Below, one piece after another: positions 16,379-23,537 of a DNA stretch of 50,520 nt. The notes under the pieces were generated by a model. It had not been told where the DNA came from. It ran no database searches and saw only the letters and a program-made list of their open reading frames with translations. Source of the stretch: Anaerolinea sp. (GTDB lineage Bacteria > Chloroflexota > Anaerolineae > SpSt-313); contig DYEI01000541.1 of assembly GCA_020725765.1 (NCBI GenBank), positions 1 through 50,520 of the forward strand. The letters are read 5' to 3'. The first letter of the stretch is position 1; each line of letters opens with the position of its first letter. A program made the position numbers and the translations under genes.

Positions 16379-17388
16379 GAAGGCTCTCCAGGCATGAAGG
16401 TAGGGAGGTTCGCGCCGCCCAGGTCGTCAAAGACCACCAGGGCGCCATAGTTCACAGCGTAGGCGTAGAGGGTCTGGCCATCCGCGCTGACACTCACGCC
16501 CTCGATGTCGAGGTGATCCCCCGTTATCCCCGCCGCCCGATACTGAGCCGCGGCGCTCGCGGTAAAGACTACCTCGTCGCTCTCCGTGTCTATAGCCGAG
16601 ATCGAGCCATCCTGCACGTTCGTCACGTACACCAGGCGGCCGTCGGGGCTCATGGTCAGCCCCGCCGGCCGCCGCCCGACTGGGATCGTGCGGAGGATGC
16701 AGCCCGCCTCCGGATCAAACACCTGTACCGCTCCCGGCAGGCCGGCGAGGTCCCCGTGGCTGGCCGTGTACCCCTTGCGCTCATCGAGCGTCATTACCAG
16801 GTCATCAGGCTTGGAGAAGCCGCCAGGCACCAGAGTAATCAGCGCATAGTCGTTGGCGAGGTCGAGGCCAAAGACTGAATGCGTGTGCCAGTTAGCGTTT
16901 ATGTAGCGGCGCCCATCGGCCGTAAAGTGGCCCTTGCCCCCGACTGAAGAGTCCGGCGGAGTCCAGCGGTTGACCCGGAACACTTTCTCGATGCACACCC
17001 GTCTTGGGTCCTCCACCTTGTCGAGGACCACGATCTGGCCGTCGCCACAGAACAGGAACATGCGCCGCCCTTCGGGGAAAGCATTCAGGGCGTAAAAGTT
17101 GTGCTCGAATCCCTGCCCCGGAAGGATGCGCACAACCCGAAGCTCCTCAAGGTCGATCACGGCCAGGTCCCGGCCGGCCACATAGAGGAGACGCCCGTTG
17201 ATCGTCGTCGCCGTCACGTCGGGCGAGGGGGCTACGGTCAGCCGCTTGATGCACCGCCGTGTGCTCAGATCGAAGACGTTCACATAGTCCGCCGTTCGGT
17301 TGGGCACAAACTCGTAGCGGTCCGCCACGCCATAGCTGCGGTGCGGGCGGATCGGGTCAAAGTGCCTGCTTCTGCACACTCGCTCCAT
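16375..17388 (-). CDS. YVTN-type beta-propeller protein
   Basis: 337 residues with repeated propeller blades: INGRLLYVAGRDLAVIDLEE, FTADGRRYINANWHTHSVF, MSPDGRLVYVTNVQDGSISA, VSADGQTLYAYAVNYGALVV. SPDG-x-x-x-YVTN is the signature of the YVTN/lactonase-like propeller group. No signal peptide is visible, so a cytoplasmic place is likely. It lies between the permease genes and the GH127-like gene (10-base gap and 4-base overlap), so it belongs to the sugar operon. It might be a lactonase or sugar-binding scaffold; no catalytic residues could be assigned. Confidence 0.65.
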   Translation of the reverse strand: MERVCRSRHFDPIRPHRSYGVADRYEFVPNRTADYVNVFDLSTRRCIKRLTVAPSPDVTATTINGRLLYVAGRDLAVIDLEELRVVRILPGQGFEHNFYALNAFPEGRRMFLFCGDGQIVVLDKVEDPRRVCIEKVFRVNRWTPPDSSVGGKGHFTADGRRYINANWHTHSVFGLDLANDYALITLVPGGFSKPDDLVMTLDERKGYTASHGDLAGLPGAVQVFDPEAGCILRTIPVGRRPAGLTMSPDGRLVYVTNVQDGSISAIDTESDEVVFTASAAAQYRAAGITGDHLDIEGVSVSADGQTLYAYAVNYGALVVFDDLGGANLPTFMPGEPS

Positions 17389-17398
17389 GGAGGCCTCT

Positions 17399-18304
17399 CT
17401 AGCCCTTCAGTCCGGTGAAGACGATGCCCTGGATGAAGAGCCGCTGGGCGAAAAAGTACACCAGGATGCAGGGTATGGCGATGATAACGGACGTGGCCAT
17501 CAGCAGGTGGATCTGGATCGTCGAGCGTGGACTGCCCTGGAAAAAGGCGAGGCCGAGGGGCAACGTAAACAGCCGCTGGTCGCTCACGTAGACCAGCGGG
17601 CCGAAAAAGTCGTTCCAGGCGCCCATGAAGGTAAAGATGGCCACCGTTGCCAGGGCTGGCTTGGCGAGCGGCAGAATGATGCGAGCGTAGGTGCCCAGGA
17701 AACCGGCGCCGTCGATGCGCGCCGCGTCCTCCAGCTCCAGAGGTATGCCCAGCAGAAACTGGCGCAGCAGAAAAATGTGGAAGGGGCTCCCAAAGAACGC
17801 CGGTACGATCAGGGGATAGTAGCTGTTGTACCAGCCCAGCTTCTGGAAGAGCACAAACTGCGGCACCATGTACACCGCCCACGGCAGGATCATGGGGGAG
17901 ATCAGCACCAGAAAGATCGCTTCCCGGCCAGGAAAGCGCAGCCGGGCGAACCCATAGGCGGCGAGCGAGCAGGAGAGCAGCGCGCCCGCAATGACCAGAC
18001 TGGAGATGATCAGCGAGTTTCGCACGTACAACCCGAGCGGGACGACGCTCGCCACCTCGAGGTAGTTTTCCGGGTGTGGTGGGATCGGAATCCACAGCGG
18101 CGGCCACCGGAATACATCCGCCGGCGCCTTCAGCGACGTCGACACCTGCCAGTAGAACGGGAAAAAGACGACTACAGCCCCCAGCACGATCAGGGTGTAT
18201 ACGACCGTGTGAACCATCCGGGCACGGGTCCTACGACTCCGCAACCAGAGTCGCTCTTTGGCGAGCACGCCGCCCGACCGCAACAATCTGCCAGACACGG
18301 TCAC
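17399..18304 (-). CDS. Carbohydrate ABC transporter permease, MalG type
   Basis: 301 residues, six membrane segments. Landmarks are PFYWQVSTSLKAPADVFRWP, the usual MalG first-loop block, then RNSLIISSLVIAGALLSCSL, and the EAA-type coupling loop ELEDAARIDGAGFLGTYARI then ILPLAKPALATVAIFTFMGAWNDF. It ends with the family motif FIQGIVFTGLKG. It starts with GTG after AGGAGGGCG and overlaps the MalF-type gene (GTGA). No ATPase gene accompanies it, so a shared MsmX/UgpC-like ATPase is expected elsewhere. Confidence 0.9.
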   Translation of the reverse strand: MTVSGRLLRSGGVLAKERLWLRSRRTRARMVHTVVYTLIVLGAVVVFFPFYWQVSTSLKAPADVFRWPPLWIPIPPHPENYLEVASVVPLGLYVRNSLIISSLVIAGALLSCSLAAYGFARLRFPGREAIFLVLISPMILPWAVYMVPQFVLFQKLGWYNSYYPLIVPAFFGSPFHIFLLRQFLLGIPLELEDAARIDGAGFLGTYARIILPLAKPALATVAIFTFMGAWNDFFGPLVYVSDQRLFTLPLGLAFFQGSPRSTIQIHLLMATSVIIAIPCILVYFFAQRLFIQGIVFTGLKG

Positions 18305-19224
18305 CGCCCTCCTCGCGCTTCATAGTACACCCAGAGCGGGCTGGAGCGAAAAACGGCCAGCGTCAGCAGGAACACCATCACAAAGAACACCCAGGCCAGG
18401 GCCGAGGCGTAGCCCATCCTGAAGTAGCTGAAGGCGTTGCGATAGAGGTAGAGCATATACGTCAGCGTACTGTTCTCGGGGCCGCCCCGCGTCATGACAA
18501 AGGGCTCTGTAAAGAACTGAAAGACCCCGATCAGGCCCATCACCAGGTTGAAGAAGATGATAGGGCTGAGCATGGGCAGCGTGATGTGGGTGAACCGGCT
18601 TGTCGATCCGGCCCCGTCGATCTCGGCCGCCTCGTAGAGCTCGGTGGGAATGCCCTGCAGCCCCGCGAGGTAGATCACCATGTTCCCGCCCACGCCCCAC
18701 AGGCCGATGAGCACGAGCGAGGGAAGCGCCGTGCGGGTGTTTCCCAGCCAGTGCGGGCCCTTGACCCCCACATACCGCAGCAGCACGTTCAGCAGGCCGA
18801 ACTCGGGGTTGAGTATCCATGTCCACAGCACGGCCACCGCCACCCCCGAGATCACCGCCGGCAGATAGTAGACCGTCCGCCAGAAAGCGATCCCTCTCAC
18901 TTTCTGGTTCATCAGAACCGCCAGCGCCAGCGAGCAGACCAGCCCCAACGGCAGCGCCGCCAGCGCATAGCGGATGGTGACGTTCAGGGACTGCCAGAAC
19001 AGCGGGTCCCGGACGAGCGTGCCATAGTTGGCCAGACCTGTCCAGCGCGGCGGCACGATGAGGCGAAACTCGGTCAGGCTGAAAACCAGAGAAGCCACGA
19101 TTGGGCCAGCCACAAAGACCACAAAGCCCACAACTGCAGGGGCGATGAACATGTACCCCGCCAGGGCCTCCCTCTTTCGCAGTGAGACCCGCCGCGTCAC
19201 CGTGCCGCTAGAGCGTATGGCCAT
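18301..19224 (-). CDS. Carbohydrate ABC transporter permease, MalF type
   Basis: 307 residues, six membrane segments. It has YMFIAPAVVGFVVFVAGPIV at the N-terminus, GLANYGTLVRDPLFWQSLNV, FWRTVYYLPAVISGVAVAVL, and the coupling loop ELYEAAEIDGAGSTSRFTHI then TLPMLSPIIFFNLVMGLIG. These identify a MalF/UgpA-type subunit of a CUT1 importer. AGAGGAAGG lies 6 bases before the ATG. A strong hairpin separates it from the upstream binding-protein gene. Confidence 0.9.
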   Translation of the reverse strand: MAIRSSGTVTRRVSLRKREALAGYMFIAPAVVGFVVFVAGPIVASLVFSLTEFRLIVPPRWTGLANYGTLVRDPLFWQSLNVTIRYALAALPLGLVCSLALAVLMNQKVRGIAFWRTVYYLPAVISGVAVAVLWTWILNPEFGLLNVLLRYVGVKGPHWLGNTRTALPSLVLIGLWGVGGNMVIYLAGLQGIPTELYEAAEIDGAGSTSRFTHITLPMLSPIIFFNLVMGLIGVFQFFTEPFVMTRGGPENSTLTYMLYLYRNAFSYFRMGYASALAWVFFVMVFLLTLAVFRSSPLWVYYEARGGR

Positions 19225-19283
19225 GCAAGCCTTCCTCTACATCCGTGGCGGTCGTTCCGCTCGCTTCGGAAAGGCGCAGGGAT

Positions 19284-19321
19284 CCTCAGCCTGGGGGCAG
19301 AGGTGCTCCCCCAGGCTGAGG
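19284..19321. terminator. Stem-loop between binding-protein and permease genes (locus 1)
   Basis: CCTCAGCCTGGGGG (19284-19297) is perfectly inverted at 19308-19321 around a 10-base loop. It lacks a T-run. By analogy with other binding-protein/permease junctions it probably keeps binding-protein mRNA in excess. Confidence 0.55.
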
Positions 19322-19355
19322 CATGGTGCCGGGCAAGATGCCGCCGGCGGCTTCC

Positions 19356-20759
19356 CTACTGCTCCGCAATCTTGGCGTTGATCCTGGGCTCGATCGTCGT
19401 GACCAGCTCCTGAGCGGTGATGGTCCCGTTCATGAACTTTTCCCACTCTGGGTTGATGATCGTGTCCCAGATCTCGTTCCAGTTCGGGGTCCAGAGCGAG
19501 CCGTTGCGGCCGCCCTCCAGGCACTTGACGCACGCATCGCCGCCTGGGACATCTTTCCACGCCGAGGAGTATAGCTCATCGAACTCGCGGACGATAGGCG
19601 CGCCGCAGTTCTGGCCGGAGGATGCCATCATCTCATTGGCCGTGCGGTCCACCGCCAGCCAGCGGGCAAACTCCCACGCTAGGTCCTTGTTCTTGCTGCC
19701 CTGGAACATGACCAACTGCGCCGCGTACCACAGGGTCTGGAACCGTCCCTTTGGCCCCTTGGGGATCACGGTCATGCCGATCGGGAAGCTGGCCCCCTTG
19801 TAGGCCGAAAGCATCCAGCAGCCGTCGATGACCATGGCCACCTTGCCCGAGAGGAACGGACCGCCCGCCTGGCTGAGCACGCTCTGCACCGCTGGAGAGG
19901 GCGCCACCTTGTCCTTGTAGATCAGGTCCTGCATCCACTGAAGGGCGTCGATGACCTCGGGGGTGTTGAGCGTCAGCTTCTCCGGGTTAAAGTTGGTGTC
20001 GTAGAGTTGCCCGCCGCGACCCCACACGAGCGGATCCCAACCCCCGTTCCAGCCAACCAGGAACCCCAGGTCGCATCCCCACTGGACCGTCTCGTCGCCC
20101 TCCGTGATGGTCAGCTCTTGCGCTGCCGCCCTAAAGTCGTCCCACGTCCAGTTCTCATTGGGGTACTCGACGCTCGCCTTGTCAAAGAGGTCTTTGTTGT
20201 AGTAGAGCTGCATACCGCACAGAGGTCCATACTGCGCCACATAGATGTGGGATCCATCAAAGCGCACCAGGTCATAGGCCTCGGTGCGGCTCTTGGCCGG
20301 ATCGCTCAGGACCGGGTCGGCGTTAAAGAACTCGTCCAGGGGCACGACCAACCCCTGCTGCACATAGTTCATGATGTCGCCCGGCATCGCCGCAAGGTCG
20401 GGTGGTGTGCCGCTCGACATGAGCAGGGTCAGCTTGGTGTTGAACTGGTCAAAGGGCACCAGAGTCACGTTCACTTTAGTGCCGGGATGGGTTTTCTCGA
20501 ACTCTGCCGCCTGGTCCTGGAGAACCTTGTCCATCTCCGGTGTGATGTTCCAGACGAGGACGGTGATCTCACCAGACAGCTTTTTCTCCGTCACCGGCGC
20601 CGTTGTGGGCGCAGCGACAGTGGCCTGTGTCCCCCCTGTTGCCGCAGGCCCGGCCGTTGGTGCAGTCTGCGGCGCGCCGCAGCCGACCAAGAGGCCCAGC
20701 ACCAGACCAAGTGCCACAAACCTGTACAGCCAGAGTCTGCCGGAGCGCAGCCTTGCCAT
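19356..20759 (-). CDS. Extracellular sugar-binding lipoprotein (ABC importer, locus 1)
   Basis: 467 residues from the ATG with CAGGAGGGG upstream (the track start is 22 codons early). Lipoprotein signal: FVALGLVLGLLVGCGAPQ. Family-1 binding-protein blocks are VLQDQAAEFEKTHPGTKVNV, FDQFNTKLTLLMSSGTPPDL, GDIMNYVQQGLVVPLDEFF, QLYYNKDLFDKA, WTWDDFRAAAQEL, and LAWEFARWLA near the C-terminus. It binds a sugar or oligosaccharide outside the cell. The Trp-rich centre (FLVGWNGGWDPLVWGRGG) fits carbohydrate stacking. It is the first transporter gene downstream of the URO-D-like gene. Confidence 0.9.
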   Translation of the reverse strand: MARLRSGRLWLYRFVALGLVLGLLVGCGAPQTAPTAGPAATGGTQATVAAPTTAPVTEKKLSGEITVLVWNITPEMDKVLQDQAAEFEKTHPGTKVNVTLVPFDQFNTKLTLLMSSGTPPDLAAMPGDIMNYVQQGLVVPLDEFFNADPVLSDPAKSRTEAYDLVRFDGSHIYVAQYGPLCGMQLYYNKDLFDKASVEYPNENWTWDDFRAAAQELTITEGDETVQWGCDLGFLVGWNGGWDPLVWGRGGQLYDTNFNPEKLTLNTPEVIDALQWMQDLIYKDKVAPSPAVQSVLSQAGGPFLSGKVAMVIDGCWMLSAYKGASFPIGMTVIPKGPKGRFQTLWYAAQLVMFQGSKNKDLAWEFARWLAVDRTANEMMASSGQNCGAPIVREFDELYSSAWKDVPGGDACVKCLEGGRNGSLWTPNWNEIWDTIINPEWEKFMNGTITAQELVTTIEPRINAKIAEQ

Positions 20760-20874
20760 GGTAGTACCCCTCCTGATGCAGTGCAGGTGCCTGCCGGCAC
20801 CTATCGGATAGCGTGGTGCGTACAACTGGACTCGAGACTGGGACGGGACCTCACCTCCTTCCCGGTACAGCGCC

Positions 20875-21960
20875 TCACGCCTTTCCGACCAGCCTCTTCA
20901 GCGCCTCCGCGTAGTAGCAATAGTGCTCCCAAGACACATCGTCAGGCACGCAGTGGTCCAGATCGGGGATGTACCGCCCACACTCCACCGCCGGCCGGAT
21001 TCGCTCCAGCTCCCGGTCGATCGCCTCCGGGCCCTCCGCCAGGGCCCGCTTGTCGATGCCCCCCATCATCGCCAGGCCTGGAAAGGACGCCTGAAAGTCG
21101 TTCACGTCCGCCCCCGCCGCAACCTCCATCGGGAAGATATAGTTCACCCCAGCCTCCATCATGGGAGGGACGATCAGACGCGGGTTACCGTCAGTGTCAA
21201 CCGAGAGCAGCGGGATGCCATGCTCGTCCGCAAAAGCCTTGATCCTCCGGTAGTTTGGCCCCATGAACTCCCGCCAGTGCTGAGGGGAGATTAGCGGTCC
21301 CTGCCGCCCGCACATGTCCTCCCAGATGTGGATCATATCCACACGCACCTCATGGACGACCTGCTCAAAAACTGTGAGAAACAGCGATGTCAGGTGATCC
21401 ATGATGTCGTGCACCAGGTCGGGCATCGTGTAGAAAGCGGCCAGGCACTCCTCGTCGCCCAGCAGCCAGCGCAGGCCGCCATACAGCGACACGCTCGGAT
21501 ACTCTCCGAGCTGGATAGGATAACCCCGCCGCATCCACTCTGCACCGAGCTCCCGCCACGGCCCCCGCAGCCGGTCCGGATGGTCCGGATCGAACCGCTC
21601 CTGCTTCAGCCGCTCCCAGTCCCGCCGGTCCTTCACCGGGAACTCGAGGAACTCGGACATCGACATGGAGTGCTTCAGGTCGCGCCGCTTGATTCCCAGC
21701 CCGTCTATGTGCACGACATAGTCCTCGGTCTCCTCAAGGACGACGGGCTCGAAGGCGGGGCACGGGCCACAGTTGACCGGCAGCACGAGGGGCGGCTGGT
21801 CCGGGTCCATGAAGGTCCGATGATCGGTCACCTCAGCGGGCTTGCCTTCCCTCTCCCAGCGCTGCCATGTCGTCGGCCAGGGGTCCCAGTATAGCCAGTA
21901 TGGCGGGCGGTCCGCCGGCTTGCCCAAGAGACAGGCGAGAAAACGCTCGCGATCGTTCAC
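20875..21960 (-). CDS. URO-D/methyltransferase superfamily protein (no zinc-Cys motif)
   Basis: 361 residues. N-terminal DRERFLACLLGKPADRPPYW is typical of uroporphyrinogen decarboxylase relatives, and LGEYPSVSLYGGLRWLLGDE, VDMIHIWEDMCGRQGPLISP and FPGLAMMGGIDKRALAEGPE follow. The C-terminal YIPDLDHCVPDDVSWEHYCY is common in URO-D-like genes near sugar operons. True URO-D is unlikely, as no other heme genes are near. The cobamide:CoM methyltransferase branch has HxCG; this one has SVDTDGN at that place, so zinc-thiol methyl transfer is doubtful. It is the first gene of the importer operon, divergent from the regulator. Its function is unknown. Confidence 0.7.
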   Translation of the reverse strand: MNDRERFLACLLGKPADRPPYWLYWDPWPTTWQRWEREGKPAEVTDHRTFMDPDQPPLVLPVNCGPCPAFEPVVLEETEDYVVHIDGLGIKRRDLKHSMSMSEFLEFPVKDRRDWERLKQERFDPDHPDRLRGPWRELGAEWMRRGYPIQLGEYPSVSLYGGLRWLLGDEECLAAFYTMPDLVHDIMDHLTSLFLTVFEQVVHEVRVDMIHIWEDMCGRQGPLISPQHWREFMGPNYRRIKAFADEHGIPLLSVDTDGNPRLIVPPMMEAGVNYIFPMEVAAGADVNDFQASFPGLAMMGGIDKRALAEGPEAIDRELERIRPAVECGRYIPDLDHCVPDDVSWEHYCYYAEALKRLVGKA

Positions 21961-22172
21961 GGCCGTCTCCTCTACGATGGTTACCGCAACCAGTATATCG
22001 CCTCAGGACCTCTCCCGGCCAGAGGTTTCGTGCCACAAGAGTGCCAGCAATTTCCGTCTCTCCGTCCGTAGAGGGGGAAGGGTTCAGAAGGGAGAAGCTT
22101 CCGTCCCCTTGCGCAACCGTAAGGATCTTCCATCGCGAAATGCTTACCCCTAACCCCGCCCTGCTCCGCAAC

Positions 22173-22201
22173 TTGACATCGGCCGTCTTTCCTCATACCC
22201 T
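22173..22201 (+). promoter_or_regulatory. Promoter of regulator gene, locus 1
   Basis: TTGACA (22173-22178), 17-base spacer, TACCCT (22196-22201), 35 bases before the ATG. The intergenic space (21961-22235) is shared with the divergent importer operon; no clear -35/-10 pair was found for the minus direction. Confidence 0.5.
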
Positions 22202-22235
22202 CACCTTACTGTAGAGGCCGCCGGCACTGTAGGTC

Positions 22236-23537
22236 ATGATGAACACTCCCCGCGAACCCGAAAGCTGGTCGATCTCATCGGGCAATGACCGCGCCCTGAC
22301 CCGACTGGTGCGACGCGCCCTGTCGCACCTCTACGACTATGCATACCTGCAGAGCCACCCCCTCGCCCTCTTGCTCGACGCCGACCACAGCCTCGACCAG
22401 GTCACACGCGCCCAGAAGCTCCGGCGCCTGCTCATCGAGTGCCTTGAGGCCCTGCGGCCCAACGGGGCGCGGGGACCGTCGCCTTCCGACGCCATGCGCG
22501 CTCACGCTATCCTGACCTACCGCTACCTGGACGGCCTCACCATCGGCCAGATTGCAGGCCGCCTGGCACTGAGTCGCCGGCAGATCTACCGGGAGCATGA
22601 GAAGGGAATCGAGGCGGTCGCCAGTGTCCTCGCAGACAGGCTGAGGGGTGAGATGCGAGGCAGCCCTCACAGCGTGCCTTCGGCCGACGATGCCTGTGCT
22701 GACCGCCTGGAGGCCGTGAGAGCTGAGGTAGCGCGCCTGCGGCAGGCAATCCGCACCGAGTCCGTCTCGCCGCTCGAAGTGCTGGAGGGAGTGATCGGCT
22801 TGCTCGCCCCCTTGCAGGAGCAGGCGCCTGTGCGCGTCCAGATTACACCCGATCCTCCCTGGCCCCAAATCATCGCCGATCGAGTCATGCTCCGCCAGGT
22901 GCTCCTGAACATTCTCAGTCACGCCCTGAGCGGAGGCGTCTCCGGCCACCTCCAGGTCGCCCTCTCGCAGAATCACGATGAGGTGACCATCAGCATCCGC
23001 GGTACCCGGGGCCAGTCGCCGGCCGACGCCCCGACTTTCCAGCCAGCAGCCCAGGACGTCGGCCTCGCCGTGTCGCAGGCCCTCACTGAGGCCCAGGGAG
23101 GGCGCCTGCAGGCGATAGAGAGCGCTGAGAGGTGGGAGGCAGTTCTCACCTTCCCCGCTCCCGGGCGCAAGACGATCCTTGTCATCGACGACAACGCCGA
23201 TATCGTGACGCTTCTCGAGCGCTATGTGGCAGGGCACGCGGTCTCTGTCGTGGGCGCAACGCAGCCCTCGAGCGCCCTCACCCTCGCCATCGAGCTGCAG
23301 CCACAGCTCATCACCCTCGACGTGATGATGCCCGGCATCGATGGCTGGGAGCTTCTCCAACAGCTCAAGGGGACTCCGGCCACACGGGACATCCCCGTGG
23401 TCATCTGCTCAGTCCTCAACGAGCCGCGCCTTGCCTTCGCGATGGGCGCCAGCGACTATATCACCAAACCGGTCCGCCAGGACGATCTGTTGGCCGTCTT
23501 GCGGCGCTGGCTGGGGCCGCTGCGGAGCGTCGCGTGA
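22236..23537 (+). CDS. HTH / ATPase-like / receiver regulator, locus 1
   Basis: 433 residues. Residues about 85-130 form a sigma-region-4-like HTH (YLDGLTIGQIAGRLALSRRQ, IYREHEKGI). About 175-305 resembles a kinase ATPase fold (RVMLRQVLLNILSHALSGGV, later GLAVSQALTEAQGGRLQAIE). The second N-box Asn is His and no DxGxG is seen, so catalysis is doubtful. About 310-430 is a complete receiver: LVIDDNADIV, phosphoacceptor in TLDVMMPGIDGW, Ser in VICSVL, Lys in YITKPV. The order is opposite to usual response regulators, where the receiver is N-terminal. It is divergent from the importer operon and overlaps the kinase gene tail to tail by 77 bases. It has the same architecture as the gene at 39282. 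Confidence 0.75.
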   Translation: MMNTPREPESWSISSGNDRALTRLVRRALSHLYDYAYLQSHPLALLLDADHSLDQVTRAQKLRRLLIECLEALRPNGARGPSPSDAMRAHAILTYRYLDGLTIGQIAGRLALSRRQIYREHEKGIEAVASVLADRLRGEMRGSPHSVPSADDACADRLEAVRAEVARLRQAIRTESVSPLEVLEGVIGLLAPLQEQAPVRVQITPDPPWPQIIADRVMLRQVLLNILSHALSGGVSGHLQVALSQNHDEVTISIRGTRGQSPADAPTFQPAAQDVGLAVSQALTEAQGGRLQAIESAERWEAVLTFPAPGRKTILVIDDNADIVTLLERYVAGHAVSVVGATQPSSALTLAIELQPQLITLDVMMPGIDGWELLQQLKGTPATRDIPVVICSVLNEPRLAFAMGASDYITKPVRQDDLLAVLRRWLGPLRSVA

